This document shows positions 1 to 14,813 of a stretch of 64,000 nucleotides of DNA, piece after piece. How positions within the stretch are numbered: the stretch's first letter is position 1; each line of letters begins with the position of its first letter. The notes below the pieces were generated by a model. The model was not told where the DNA came from. It worked only from the letters and a program-made list of their open reading frames with translations, and made no database searches. This DNA comes from Macrostomum hystrix (taxonomy: Eukaryota; Platyhelminthes; Macrostomidae). Where the stretch lies: NCBI GenBank assembly GCA_950097015.1, contig CATNEN010000014.1, forward strand, positions 1,426,001 to 1,490,000, read 5' to 3'. Both the position numbers and the translations under genes were made by a program.

Positions 1-3000
1 ATCATGGCCAAACCAGAGTTTAAATCATGGCTAAACCAGAGTTTGAATCATAGCTAAACCAGAGTTTGAATCATGGCGAAACCAGAGTTTGAATCATGGC
101 TAAACCAGAGTTTGAATCATGGCTAAACCAGAGTTTGAATCATGGCTAAACCAGAGATTGAATCATGGCTAAACCAGAGTTTGAATCATAGCCAAACAGA
201 GTTCAAGCTAAACCAGAGTTTGAATCATGGCTAAAACCGTGCTTGAATCATGGCTACACCAGAGTTTGAATCATGGCTAAACTAGCGTTTCAATCATGGC
301 TAAACCAGAGTTGAATCATGGCTAAACTCGAGTCTGAATCATGGCTACACCAGCGTTTGAATCATGGCTAAACCAGAGATTGAATCATGGCTAAACCAGA
401 GTTTGAATCATGGCAAAACCCGAGTTTCAATCATGGCTAAACCAGAGTTTGTTTCATGGCTAAACTATAGCTTGAATCATAGCCAACCAGAGTTCAAGCT
501 AAACCAGAGTTTGAATCATCGCTAAACCCGAGCTTGAATCATGGCTAAACTAGCGTTTCAATCATGGTTAAACTAGCGTTTCAATCATGGCTAAACCGGA
601 GTTTCAATCATGGCTAAACCAGAGTCTGAATAGTGGCTAAACCAGAGTTTGAATCATGGCTAAACCAGAGCTTGCATCATAGCCAACCATAGTTTGAATC
701 ATGGCAAAACCAGAGCTTGAATCATGGCTTAACCAGAGCTTGAATCATGGCTAAAACCGTGCTTGAATCATGGCTAAACTAGAGTCTAAATCATGGCTAC
801 ACCAGAGTTTGAATCATGGCAAAACCAGCGTTTCAATCATGGCTAAACCAGAGTTTGCATCATAGCCAACCTGAGTTTGAATCATGGCTAAACCAGAGTT
901 TGAATCATGGCAAAACCCGAGTTTCAATCATGGCTAAACCAGAGTCTAAATCATGGCTAAACCGGAGCTTGAATCATGGCTTAACCAGAGCTTGAATCAT
1001 GGCTAAAACCGTGCTTGAATCATGGCTAAACCAGAGTCTGAATCATCGCTAAACCAGAGTCTGAATCATGGCTAAACCAGAGTCTGAATCATGGCTAAAC
1101 CAGAGCTTGAATCCTGACTAAACCAGAGCTTGCATCATGGCTATAACCGAGCTTGAATCATGGCTAAACCAGAGTTTGAATCATGGCAAAACCAGCGTTT
1201 TAATCCTGGCTAAACCAGAGTTTGAATCATGGCGAAACCCGAGTTTCAATCATGGCTAAACCAGAGTCTAAATCATGGCTAAACCAGAGATTGAATCATG
1301 GCTAAACCAGAGCTTGAATCATGGCTAAAACCGTACTTGAATCATGGCTAAACCAGAGCTTGAATCATGGCTAAAACCGTACTTGAATCATGGCTAAACC
1401 AGAGTTTGCATCATGGCAAAACCAGCGTTTCAATCATGGCTAAACCAGAGTTTGCATCATAGCCAACCAGAGTTTGAATCATGGCTAAACCAGAGATTGA
1501 ATCATGCCTAAACCAGAGTCTGAATCATGGCTAAACCAGAGTCTGAATCATTGCTAAACCAGAGTTTGAATCATGGCTAAACCCGGGCTTGAATCATCGC
1601 TAAACCAGAGTTGAAACAAAGCTAACCAGAGTTTGAATCATGGCTACACCAGAGTTTTAATCATGGCTAAACTGGCGTATGAATCATGGCTAAACCAGCG
1701 TTTGAATCATGGCTAAACTAGAGCCTGAATCATGGCAAAACCAGATTCTAAATCATGGCTAAACCAGAGTCTGAATCATGGCTACACCAGAGTTTGAATC
1801 ATGGCTAAACCAGAGTTTGAATCATAGCTAAACCAGAGTTTGAATCATGGCAAAAACAGAGTTTGAATCATGGCTAAACCAGAGTTTGAATCATGGCTAA
1901 AATGGAGTTTGAATCATGGCTAAACCAGAGTCTGAATCATGGCTAAACCCGGGCTTGAATCATGGCTAAACTAGAGTTTGAATCATGGCTAAACTAGCGT
2001 TTCAATCATGGCTAAACCAGAGTTTGAATCATGGCTAAACCAGCGTTTGAATCATGGCTAAACTAGAGCCTGAATCATGGCTAAACCAGAGTTGAATCAT
2101 GGCTAAACCAGAGTTGAATCATGGCTAAACCCGAGTCTGAATCATGGCTACACCAGCGTTTGAATCATGGCTAAATCAGAGTCTGAATCATGGCTAAACC
2201 AGAGTTTGAATCATGGCCAACCAGAGTTTGAATCATGGCTAAACCCGGGCTTGAATCATGGCTAAACCAGAGTTGAATCGAAGCTAACCAGAGTTTGAGT
2301 CATGGCTAAAATGGAGTTTGAATCATGGCAAAACCAGAGTCTGAATCATGGCTAAACCCGGGCTTGAATCATGGCTAAACCAGAGTTCGAATCATGGCCA
2401 AACCGGCGTTTGAATCATGGCTAAACCAGCGTTTGAATCATGGCTAAACTAGCGTTTCAATCATGGCTAAACCAGAGTTTGAATCATTGCTACACTTGAG
2501 CTTGAATCATGGCTAAATTAGCGTTTCAATCATGGTTAAACCAGAGTTTGAATCATGGCTACACTTGAGCTTGAATCATGGCTAAATTAGCGTTTCAATC
2601 ATGGCTAAACCAGAGTTTCAATCATGGCTAAACCAGAGTTTGAATCATGGCTAAACCAGAGTTTGAATCATGGCTAAACCAGAGTTTGAATCATAGCAAA
2701 ACCCGAGTTTCAATCATGGCTAAACCAGAGTCTAAATCATGGCTAAACCAGAGCTTGAATCATGGCTAAACCAGAGCTTGAATCATGGCTAAAACCGTGC
2801 TTGAATCATGGCTTAACCAGAGCTTGAATCATGGCTAAAACCGTGCTTGAATCATGGCTAAACCAGAGTCTGAATCATCGCTAAACCAGAGTCTGAATCA
2901 TGGCTAAACCAGAGTCTGAATCATGGCTAAACCAGAGCTTGAATCCTGACTAAACCAGAGCTTGCATCATGGCTATAACCGAGCTTGAATCATGGCTAAA

Positions 3001-6000
3001 CCAGAGTTTGAATCATGGCAAAACCAGCGTTTTAATCCTGGCTAAACCAGAGTTTGAATCATGGCGAAACCCGAGTTTCAATCATGGCTAAACCAGAGTC
3101 TAAATCATGGCTAAACCAGAGATTGAATCATGGCTAAACCAGAGCTTGAATCATGGCTAAAACCGTACTTGAATCATGGCTAAACCAGAGCTTGAATCAT
3201 GGCTAAAACCGTACTTGAATCATGGCTAAACCAGAGTTTGCATCATGGCAAAACCAGCGTTTCAATCATGGCTAAACCAGAGTTTGCATCATAGCCAACC
3301 AGAGTTTGAATCATGGCTAAACCAGAGATTGAATCATGCCTAAACCAGAGTCTGAATCATGGCTAAACCAGAGTCTGAATCATTGCTAAACCAGAGTTTG
3401 AATCATGGCTAAACCCGGGCTTGAATCATCGCTAAACCAGAGTTGAAACAAAGCTAACCAGAGTTTGAATCATGGCTACACCAGAGTTTTAATCATGGCT
3501 AAACTGGCGTATGAATCATGGCTAAACCAGCGTTTGAATCATGGCTAAACTAGAGCCTGAATCATGGCAAAACCAGATTCTAAATCATGGCTAAACCAGA
3601 GTCTGAATCATGGCTACACCAGAGTTTGAATCATGGCTAAACCAGAGTTTGAATCATAGCTAAACCAGAGTTTGAATCATGGCAAAAACAGAGTTTGAAT
3701 CATGGCTAAACCAGAGTTTGAATCATGGCTAAAATGGAGTTTGAATCATGGCTAAACCAGAGTCTGAATCATGGCTAAACCCGGGCTTGAATCATGGCTA
3801 AACTAGAGTTTGAATCATGGCTAAACTAGCGTTTCAATCATGGCTAAACCAGAGTTTGAATCATGGCTAAACCAGCGTTTGAATCATGGCTAAACTAGAG
3901 CCTGAATCATGGCTAAACCAGAGTTGAATCATGGCTAAACCAGAGTTGAATCATGGCTAAACCCGAGTCTGAATCATGGCTACACCAGCGTTTGAATCAT
4001 GGCTAAATCAGAGTCTGAATCATGGCTAAACCAGAGTTTGAATCATGGCCAACCAGAGTTTGAATCATGGCTAAACCCGGGCTTGAATCATGGCTAAACC
4101 AGAGTTGAATCGAAGCTAACCAGAGTTTGAGTCATGGCTAAAATGGAGTTTGAATCATGGCAAAACCAGAGTCTGAATCATGGCTAAACCCGGGCTTGAA
4201 TCATGGCTAAACCAGAGTTCGAATCATGGCCAAACCGGCGTTTGAATCATGGCTAAACCAGCGTTTGAATCATGGCTAAACTAGCGTTTCAATCATGGCT
4301 AAACCAGAGTTTGAATCATTGCTACACTTGAGCTTGAATCATGGCTAAATTAGCGTTTCAATCATGGTTAAACCAGAGTTTGAATCATGGCTACACTTGA
4401 GCTTGAATCATGGCTAAATTAGCGTTTCAATCATGGCTAAACCAGAGTTTCAATCATGGCTAAACCAGAGTTTGAATCATGGCTAAACCAGAGTTTGAAT
4501 CATGGCTAAACCAGAGTTTGAATCATGGCAAAACCCGAGTTTCAATCATGGCTAAACCAGAGTCTAAATCATGGCTAAACCAGAGCTTGAATCATGGCTA
4601 AACCAGAGCTTGAATCATGGCTAAAACCGTGCTTGAATCATGGCTAAACCAGAGATTGAATCATGGCTAAAACCGTACTTGAATCATGGCTAAACCAGAG
4701 TTTGGATCATGGCTACAACAGAGTTTGCATCATGGCAAAACCAGCGTTTCAATCATGGCTAAACCAGAGTTTGCATCATAGCCAACCAGAGTTTGAATCA
4801 TGGCAAAACCCGAGTTTCAATAATGGCTAAACCAGAGATTGAATCATGCCTAAACCAGAGTCTGAATCATGGCTAAACCAGAGTCTGAATCATGGCCAAA
4901 CCAGAGTTTGAATCATGGCTAAACCAGAGTTTGAATCATAGCTAAACCAGAGTTTGAATCATGGCAAAACCAGAGTTTGCATCATGGCTAAACCAGAGTT
5001 TGAAGCATGGCTAAACCCAGGCTTGAATCAAGGCTAAACTAGAGTTTGAATCATGGCTAAACTAGCGTTTCAACCATGGCTAAACTAGAGCCTGAATCAT
5101 GGCTAAAGCAGAGTTGAATCATGGCTAAACCAGAGTTGAATCAAAGCTAACCAGAGTTTGAATCATGGCTACACCAGAGTTTTAATCATAGCTAAACTAG
5201 AGCCTGAATCATGGCTAAAGCAGAGTTGAATCAAAGCTAACCAGAGTTTGAATCATGGCTAAACCAGCGTTTGAATCATGGCTAAACTAGAGCCTGAATC
5301 ATGGCTAAAGCAGAGTTGAATCATGGCTAAACCAGAGTTGAATCAAAGCTAACCAGAGTTTGAATCATGGCTACACCAGAGTTTTAATCATAGCTAAACT
5401 GGCGTTTGAATCATGGCTAAACCAGCGTTTGAATCATGGCTAAACTAGAGCCTGAATCATGGCCAAACCAGAGTTTAAATCATGGCTAAACCAGAGTTTG
5501 AATCATAGCTAAACCAGAGTTTGAATCATGGCGAAACCAGAGTTTGAATCATGGCTAAACCAGAGTTTGAATCATGGCTAAACCAGAGTTTGAATCATGG
5601 CTAAACCAGAGATTGAATCATGGCTAAACCAGAGTTTGAATCATAGCCAAACAGAGTTCAAGCTAAACCAGAGTTTGAATCATGGCTAAAACCGTGCTTG
5701 AATCATGGCTACACCAGAGTTTGAATCATGGCTAAACTAGCGTTTCAATCATGGCTAAACCAGAGTTGAATCATGGCTAAACTCGAGTCTGAATCATGGC
5801 TACACCAGCGTTTGAATCATGGCTAAACCAGAGATTGAATCATGGCTAAACCAGAGTTTGAATCATGGCAAAACCCGAGTTTCAATCATGGCTAAACCAG
5901 CGTTTGAATCATGGCTAAACTAGCGTTTCAATCATGGCTAAACCAGAGTTTGAATCATTGCTACACTTGAGCTTGAATCATGGCTAAATTAGCGTTTCAA

Positions 6001-9000
6001 TCATGGTTAAACCAGAGTTTGAATCATGGCTACACTTGAGCTTGAATCATGGCTAAATTAGCGTTTCAATCATGGCTAAACCAGAGTTTCAATCATGGCT
6101 AAACCAGAGTTTGAATCATGGCTAAACCAGAGTTTGAATCATGGCTAAACCAGAGTTTGAATCATGGCAAAACCCGAGTTTCAATCATGGCTAAACCAGA
6201 GTCTAAATCATGGCTAAACCAGAGCTTGAATCATGGCTAAACCAGAGCTTGAATCATGGCTAAAACCGTGCTTGAATCATGGCTAAACCAGAGATTGAAT
6301 CATGGCTAAAACCGTACTTGAATCATGGCTAAACCAGAGTTTGGATCATGGCTACAACAGAGTTTGCATCATGGCAAAACCAGCGTTTCAATCATGGCTA
6401 AACCAGAGTTTGCATCATAGCCAACCAGAGTTTGAATCATGGCAAAACCCGAGTTTCAATAATGGCTAAACCAGAGATTGAATCATGCCTAAACCAGAGT
6501 CTGAATCATGGCTAAACCAGAGTCTGAATCATTGCTAAACCAGAGTTTGAATCATGGCTAAACCCGGGCTTGAATCATGGCTAAACCAGAGTTAAATCAA
6601 AGCTAACCAGAGTTTGAATCATGGCTACACCAAAGTTTTAATCATGGCTAAACTGGCGTTTGAATCATGGCTAAACCAGCGTTTGAATCATGGCTAAACT
6701 AGAGCCTGAATCATGGCAAAACCAGATTCTAAATCATGGCTAAACCAGAGTCTGAATCATGGCCAAACCAGAGTTTGAATCATGGCTAAACTAGCGTTTC
6801 AATCATGGCTAAACCAGAGTTTGAATCATGGCTAAACCAGCGTTTGAATCATGGCTAAACTAGAGCCTGAATCATGGCTAAACCAGAGTTGAATCATGGC
6901 TAAACCCGAGTCTGAATCATGGCTACACCAGCGTTTGAATCATGGCTAAACCAGAGATTGAATCATGGCTAAACCAGAGTTTGAATCATGGCTAAACCAG
7001 AGTTTGAATCATGGCGAAACCCGAGTTTCAATCATGGCTAAACCAGAGTCTAAATCATGGCTAAACCAGAGCTTGAATCATGGCTAAACCAGAGCTTGAA
7101 TCATGGCTAAACCAGAGTTTGAATCATGGCTAAAACCGTGCTTGAATCATGGCTACAACAGAGTTTGAATCATGGCTAAACCCGAGTCTGAATCATGGCT
7201 ACACCAGCGTTTGAATCATGGCTAAACCAGAGATTGAATCATGGCTAAACCAGAGTTTGAATCATGGCAAAACCCGAGTTTCAATCATGGCTAAACCGGA
7301 GTTTCAATCATGGCTAAACCAGAGTCTGAATAGTGGCTAAACCAGAGCTTGAATCATGGCTAAACCAGAGCTTGCATCATAGCCAACCAGAGTTTGAATC
7401 ATGGCAAAACCAGAGTTTCAATCATGGCTAAACCAGAGTCTAAATCATGGCTAAACCAGAGCTTGAATCATGGCTAAACCAGAGCTTGAATCATGGCTAA
7501 AACCGTGCTTGAATCATGGCTAAACCAGAGCTTGAATCATGGCTAAAACCGTACTTGAATCATGGCTAAACCAGAGTTTGGATCATGGCTACAATAGAGT
7601 TTGCATCATGGCAAAACCAGCGTCAATCATGGCTAAACCAGAGTTTGCATCATAGCCAACCAGAATTTGAATCATGGCAAAACCCGAGTTTCAATAATGG
7701 CTAAACCAGAGATTGAATCATGCCTAAACCAGAGTCTGAATCATGGCTAAACCAGAGTCTGAATCATTGCTAAACCAGAGTTTGAATCATGGCTAAACCC
7801 GGGCTTGAATCATGGCTAAACCAGAGTTGAATCAAAGCTAACCAGAGTTTGAATCATGGCTACACCAAAGTTTTAATCATGGCTAAACTGGCGTTTGAAT
7901 CATGGCTAAACCAGCGTTTGAATCATGGCTAAACTAGAGACTGAATCATGGCAAAACCAGATTCTAAATCATGGCTAAACCAGAGTCTGAATCATGGCCA
8001 AACCAGAGTTTGAATCATGGCAAAACCCGAGTTTCAATAATGGCTAAACCAGAGATTGAATCATGCCTAAACCAGAGTCTGAATCATGGCTAAACCAGAG
8101 TCTGAATCATTGCTAAACCAGAGTTTGAATCATGGCTAAACCCGGGCTTGAATCATGGCTAAACCAGAGCTTGAATCATGGCTAAACCAGAGCTTGAATC
8201 ATGGCTAAACCAGAGTTTGAATCATGGCTAAAACCGTGCTTGAATCATGGCTACACCAGAGTTTGAATCATGGCTAAACCCGAGTCTGAATCATGGCTAC
8301 ACCAGCGTTTGAATCATGGCTAAACCATAGATTGAATCATGGCTAAACCAGAGTTTGAATCATGGCAAAACCCGAGTTTCAATCATGTCTAAACCAGAGT
8401 TTGTTTCATGGCTAAACCAGAGTCTGAATCATGGCTAAACCCGAGTTTCAATCATGGCTAAACCAGAGTTTGTTTCCTGGCTAAACTAAAGCTTGAATCA
8501 TAGCTAACCAGAGTTCAAGCTAAACCAGAGTTTGAATCATGGCTAAAACCGTGCTTGAATCATGGCTACACCAGAGTTTGAATCATGGCTAAAACCGTGC
8601 TTGAATCATGGCTAAACCAGAGTTTGAATCATGGCAAAACTAGCGTTTCAATCATGGCTAAACCAGAGCTTGAATCATGGCTAAACCAGAGTTGAATCAT
8701 GGCTAAACCCGAGTTTGAATCATGGCTACACCAGCGTTTGAATCATTGCTAAACTAGCGTTTCAATCATGGCTAAACCAGAGTTTGAATCATGGCTACAC
8801 TTGAGCTTGAATCATGGCTAAACCCGAGTTTGAATCATGGCTACACCAGCGTTTCAATCATGGTTAAACTAGCGTTTCAATCAAGGCTAAACCAGAGTTT
8901 CAATCATGGCTAAACCAGAGTTTGAATCATGGCATACCCGAGTTTCAATCATGGCTAAACCAGAGTTTGTTTCATGGCTAAACAATAGCTTGAATCATAG

Positions 9001-12000
9001 CCAACCAGAGTTCAAGCTAAACCAGAGTTTGAATCATGGCTAAACCCGAGTTTCAATCATGGCTAAACCAGAGTCTAAATCATGGCTAAACCAGAGCTTG
9101 AATCATGGCTAAACCAGAGCTTGAATCATGGCTAAACCAGAGTTTGAATCATGGCTAAAACCGTGCTTGAATCATGGCTACAACAGAGTTTGAATCATGG
9201 CTAAACCCGAGTCTGAATCATGGCTACACCAGCGTTTGAATCATGGCTAAACCAGAGATTGAATCATGGCTAAACCAGAGTTTGAATCATGGCAAAACCC
9301 GAGTTTCAATCATGGCTAAACCGGAGTTTCAATCATGGCTAAACCAGAGTCTGAATAGTGGCTAAACCAGAGCTTGAATCATGGCTAAACCAGAGCTTGC
9401 ATCATAGCCAACCAGAGTTTGAATCATGGCAAAACCAGAGTTTCAATCATGGCTAAACCAGAGTCTAAATCATGGCTAAACCAGAGCTTGAATCATGGCT
9501 AAACCAGAGCTTGAATCATGGCTAAAACCGTGCTTGAATCATGGCTAAACCAGAGCTTGAATCATGGCTAAAACCGTACTTGAATCATGGCTAAACCAGA
9601 GTTTGGATCATGGCTACAATAGAGTTTGCATCATGGCAAAACCAGCGTCAATCATGGCTAAACCAGAGTTTGCATCATAGCCAACCAGAATTTGAATCAT
9701 GGCAAAACCCGAGTTTCAATAATGGCTAAACCAGAGATTGAATCATGCCTAAACCAGAGTCTGAATCATGGCTAAACCAGAGTCTGAATCATTGCTAAAC
9801 CAGAGTTTGAATCATGGCTAAACCCGGGCTTGAATCATGGCTAAACCAGAGTTGAATCAAAGCTAACCAGAGTTTGAATCATGGCTACACCAAAGTTTTA
9901 ATCATGGCTAAACTGGCGTTTGAATCATGGCTAAACCAGCGTTTGAATCATGGCTAAACTAGAGACTGAATCATGGCAAAACCAGATTCTAAATCATGGC
10001 TAAACCAGAGTCTGAATCATGGCCAAACCAGAGTTTGAATCATGGCAAAACCCGAGTTTCAATAATGGCTAAACCAGAGATTGAATCATGCCTAAACCAG
10101 AGTCTGAATCATGGCTAAACCAGAGTCTGAATCATTGCTAAACCAGAGTTTGAATCATGGCTAAACCCGGGCTTGAATCATGGCTAAACCAGAGCTTGAA
10201 TCATGGCTAAACCAGAGCTTGAATCATGGCTAAACCAGAGTTTGAATCATGGCTAAAACCGTGCTTGAATCATGGCTACACCAGAGTTTGAATCATGGCT
10301 AAACCCGAGTCTGAATCATGGCTACACCAGCGTTTGAATCATGGCTAAACCATAGATTGAATCATGGCTAAACCAGAGTTTGAATCATGGCAAAACCCGA
10401 GTTTCAATCATGTCTAAACCAGAGTTTGTTTCATGGCTAAACCAGAGTCTGAATCATGGCTAAACCCGAGTTTCAATCATGGCTAAACCAGAGTTTGTTT
10501 CCTGGCTAAACTAAAGCTTGAATCATAGCTAACCAGAGTTCAAGCTAAACCAGAGTTTGAATCATGGCTAAAACCGTGCTTGAATCATGGCTACACCAGA
10601 GTTTGAATCATGGCTAAAACCGTGCTTGAATCATGGCTAAACCAGAGTTTGAATCATGGCAAAACTAGCGTTTCAATCATGGCTAAACCAGAGCTTGAAT
10701 CATGGCTAAACCAGAGTTGAATCATGGCTAAACCCGAGTTTGAATCATGGCTACACCAGCGTTTGAATCATTGCTAAACTAGCGTTTCAATCATGGCTAA
10801 ACCAGAGTTTGAATCATGGCTACACTTGAGCTTGAATCATGGCTAAACCCGAGTTTGAATCATGGCTACACCAGCGTTTCAATCATGGTTAAACTAGCGT
10901 TTCAATCAAGGCTAAACCAGAGTTTCAATCATGGCTAAACCAGAGTTTGAATCATGGCATACCCGAGTTTCAATCATGGCTAAACCAGAGTTTGTTTCAT
11001 GGCTAAACAATAGCTTGAATCATAGCCAACCAGAGTTCAAGCTAAACCAGAGTTTGAATCATGGCTAAACCCGAGCTTGAATCATGGCTAAACTAGCGTT
11101 TCAATCATGGTTAAGCTCGCGTTTCAATCATGGCTAAACCAGAGTCTGAATAGTGGCTAAACCAGAGCTTGAATCATGGCTAAGCCAGAGCTTGCATCAT
11201 GGCTAAAACCGAGCTTGAATCATGGCTAAACCAGAGTTTGAATCATGGCTAAACCAGAGATTGATTCATGGCTAAACCAGAGTTTGAATCATGGCTAAAC
11301 TAGCGTTTCAATCATGGCTAAACCAGAGCTTGAATCATGGCTAAACCAGAGTTGAATCATGGCTAAACCCGAGTCTGAATCATGGCTACACCAGCGTTTG
11401 AATCATGGCTAAACCAGAGATTGAATCATGGCAAAACCCGAGTTTCAATCATGGCTAAACCAGAGCTTGTTTCATGGCTAAACTATAGCTTGAATCATAG
11501 CTAACCAGTGTTCAAGCTAAACCAGAGTTTGAATCATTGCTAAACCCGAGCTTGAATCATGGCTAAACTAGCGTTTCAATCATGGTTAAACTAGCGTTTC
11601 AATCATGGCTAAACCAGAGTTTCAATCAGGGCTAAACCAGAGTTGAATCGAAGCTAACCAGAGTTTGAGTCATGGCTAAAATGGAGTTTGAATCATGGCA
11701 AAACCAGAGTCTAAATCATGGCTAAACCAGAGTCTGAAACATGGCTAAACCCGGGCTTGAATCATGGCTAAACTAGAGTTTGAATCATTGCTAAACCAGA
11801 GTTCGAATCATGGCCAAACCGGCGTTTGAATCATGGCTAAACCAGCGTTTGAATCATGGCTAAACTAGCGTTTCAATCATGGCTAAACCAGAGTTTGAAT
11901 CATGGCTAAACTTGAGCTTGAATCATGGCTAAACTAGCGTTTCAATCATGGTTAAACTAGCGTTTCAATCATGGCTAAACCAGAGTTTCAATCATGGCTA

Positions 12001-13110
12001 AACCAGAGTTTTAATCATGGCTAAACCAGAGTTTGAAGCATGGCTAAACCAGAGTTTGAATAATGGCAAAACCCGAGTTTCAGTCATGGCTAAACCAGAG
12101 TTTGTTTCATGGCTAAACTATAGCTTGAATCATAGCCAACCAGAGTTCAAGCTAAACCAGAGTTTGAATCATGGCTAAACCCGAGCTTGAATCATGGCTA
12201 AACTAGCGTTTCAATCATGGTTCAACTAGCGTTTCAATCATGGCTAAACCAGAGTTTCAATCATGGCTAAACCAGAGTCTGAATCATGGCTAAACCAGAG
12301 CTTGAATCATGGCTAAACCAGAGCTTGCATCATGGCTAAAACCGAGCTTGAATCATGGCTAACCCAGAGTTTGAATCATGGCAAAACCAGCGTTTGAATC
12401 ATGGCCAAACCAGAGTTTGTATCATGGCTAAACCAGAGTTTGAATCATAGCTAAACCAGAGTCTGAATCATGGCTACACCAGAGTTTAATCATGGCTAAA
12501 CCCGAGTCTGAATCATGGCTATACCAGCGTTTGAATCATGGCTAAACCAGAGATTGAATCATGGCAAAACCCGTGTTTCAATCATGGCTAAACCAGAGTT
12601 TGCATCATAGCCAACCAGAGTTTGAATCATGTCTAAACCAGAGATTGAATCATTGCTAAACCAGAGATTGAATCATGGCAAAACCCGAGTTTCAATCATG
12701 GCTAAACCGGCGTTTTAATCATGGCTAAACCAGAGTTTGTTTTATGGCTAAACCATAGCTTGAATCATAGCCAACCAGAGTTCAAGCTAAACCAGAGTTT
12801 GAATCATGGCTAAACCCGAGCTTGAATCATGGCTAAACTAGAGTTTGAATCATGGTTAAACTAGCGTTTCAATCATGGCTAAACCAGAGTTTCAATCATG
12901 GCTAAACCAGAGTCTGAAGCATGGCTAAACCAGAGCTTGAATCATGGCTAAACCAGAGCTTTAATCATGGCTAAACCAGAGTCTGAATCATGGCTAAACC
13001 AGCGTTTTAATCATAGCTAAACCAGAGTTGGAATCATGGCGAAACCCGAGTTTCAATCATGGCTAAACCAGAGTCTAAATCATGGCTAAACCAGAGCTTG
13101 AATCATGGCT
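1..13110. repeat. 23-bp satellite array with higher-order duplications
   Basis: Tandem copies of a 23-bp unit (TTTGAATCATGGCTAAACCAG plus AG) fill the first 13.1 kb and continue past the left edge. Copies vary at a few positions (GAGTTTG, GAGCTTG, GCGTTTC, CCGTGCTTG). Blocks of variants recur: the block around 1111 recurs near 2943 (offset about 1832 bases), the block around 8325 recurs near 10350 (offset about 2025), and the first 430 bases recur from about 5456. The same unit occurs inside Helitrons at 17990-18185 and 38740-39800, so this array probably expanded from a Helitron-borne minisatellite. No gene is seen in it; ATG and TAA occur in most units and no frame stays open. Confidence 0.97.
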
Positions 13111-13521
13111 AAACGAGTGTCGCTTGGACAACAAACTAATTAGCAGTTTGGATAGAGTTTATTTAGTGGCAGCGGAAGCAAAAGGTAAGGCAGATAGAAA
13201 GGAACATGGACACGCTTGAGGGCACGCTTACACGCTAAGAGAACCTGTAACGGAGAGGTGGTCTTGTACATAGATATAAAATTGGTAAACGCAAATGGAT
13301 GAGGTCACAGACAATTGACCGAGGCGAAGCCGAGGTCAATGATCGAGACACCGAGTGCTTTTGGCCCTAGACATCTAAATGAGTGGGGAATATGATATGT
13401 ATCCCCCGTTCGGTGTGTGTAGCTTTTGTGTGCTACACTTTTTTGCTAGTTTTTGTTAGTCTATGGTTGTTGTCTCGAATTTATCAGTCCGCGGGGCAGC
13501 GGGAAATAAATGATTTATTTA
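13111..13521. other. Unassigned non-satellite stretch, possible LTR or 3' flank of the decayed BEL copy
   Basis: The satellite stops abruptly at about 13110 and unique sequence beginning TGTCGCTTGG follows. On the minus strand this would end in CA, as the 3' LTR of the minus-oriented BEL copy at 15257-17790 should. I found no second LTR copy to compare, so this is only a possibility. A 62-codon open frame at 13383-13571 shows no family features. Confidence 0.3.
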
Positions 13522-13557
13522 CACTCAGCAACATTGAAAAGTTTCCACCCTCGCGCA
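13522..13557 (+). repeat. Left terminal inverted repeat of the Tc1/mariner element
   Basis: Matches the reverse complement of 14814-14849 with one mismatch (CCCTCGCGC versus CCCTAGCGC). It is preceded by the TA dinucleotide target. Confidence 0.85.
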
Positions 13558-13737
13558 AGTTGTATATTTAGAGTTTCAAAACTGGTTTTTGTCGCCAGAC
13601 TTGTGCCATAGACGATTGATGATTTCGTCAACACGCACTTGGGCCATAGACGCCAGACAAGTCGAAGGAAACATTCGCATGTAGCAGACAGCAGTCAGCT
13701 TACAGGAGTCTATGATCCACGTTCGCAACCAAACGGA

Positions 13738-14730
13738 ATGGTTCGCCAAATGACCGACCTGGAACGAGCGCGCGCCGTTGGCATGCTGGACGCTGGGGTG
13801 TCCATCCGAGCTATTACTCGCCAAATTGGGCGGTCTCGCACAGCAATCCGCAAACTGCAGATCAAGTGCAGAGAAACTGGCAGCGTGGCGCTAGCCGGCC
13901 GGCGGCTCAATTTGCGCAGTACAACTAGGAGGGCGGACCGGCGATTGCTGCGAATGTCGAATGGAAGCCCCACATTGCCAGCCACCCTGCTACGGCTGAT
14001 GTGGGCTGAAAGAAGCAGGCGAGGGGATTTCTGAGCGCCCAAACCATCCGACGACAATAGCGGGAGTCGGGGCTCTGATCCCGTAAGATGCGCAAACGGC
14101 CACGCCTGACCCCAACCCATGTGGCCAGCCGGCAACAATGGGCAATGCAAAGGGTCCAGTGGAGGCAGCAGCAGTGGCGGCGAGTGATTTTCGCGGATGA
14201 GAACCGCTTTCGATTGTTCCGTGCCGACGGCCGCATTCGCGTGTGGCGCCAGCCACGCCAGGAGATGCTGCCGCAGCACGTGCAAAACTCAGAGAGCTGC
14301 AGCTTCTATTCACGTGTGGGCAGGCATCACAATGCACGCAAAGACGGAGCTTGTGTTCCTGGATGCGACTGTGACTGCCGAGTCGTATTTGCCAATTTTT
14401 TTGCCAAGCCAACCTTCTACAGACGCTGCTGCCCTTCATTGATGCTTCATGTGGTGGCGTGGGGAACAGCGTCCTCCAAGACGACAACGCCCCACCGCAT
14501 CGCGCAGCCGTTGTGGTGCATCTGATGGACTGACTACTTCGGAATCACTGTCTACCGCGAATCACTGTCTACTGCATGGCAACAGCTACCGCAAGATTTT
14601 CTGCGACGCCTGGTTGTGGGTATGCCCGGAGAGTGTGCGCTCTGCTGCACGCACGTGGCTGCTGTACGCGTTACTGACCCTGTTCTGGGCCAGTTGGCAC
14701 CAGATGCTCGCGTACTTTCTTTGCTGTTCG
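13738..14730 (+). pseudogene. Tc1-type transposase, frameshifted and missing its last catalytic region
   Basis: From the ATG at 13738 the frame opens MVRQMTDLERARAVGMLDAG, followed by a helix-turn-helix region (SIRAITRQIGRSRTAIRKL) typical of the Tc1 DNA-binding domain. A stop at about 14032 and several frameshifts follow. The catalytic core is recognisable in two pieces: VIFADENRFRLFRADGR around 14188-14230, which carries the first aspartate, and QDDNAPPHRAAVVVHLMD around 14475-14530, which carries the second. The segment that normally follows, with the SPDLNPIEHLW motif and the last catalytic acidic residue, is absent. The frame passes straight to the C-terminal WQQLPQDFLRRLVVGMP-like region near 14575-14630. 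The gene is therefore dead through both frameshifts and an internal deletion. The family assignment rests on these motifs and the TA-flanked ends. Confidence 0.85.
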
Positions 14731-14813
14731 TTTGCTTCGTTCGAATCCGGATTTTATATCTGTCTATGGCTCAAACCACAAATATCTCCACCTACCAAAA
14801 CGTTGACCCATCG

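Noticed and set aside
1-13110. A CRISPR-like array
   Set aside because: The 23-bp units are contiguous with no unique spacers, the context is eukaryotic, and no Cas genes exist.
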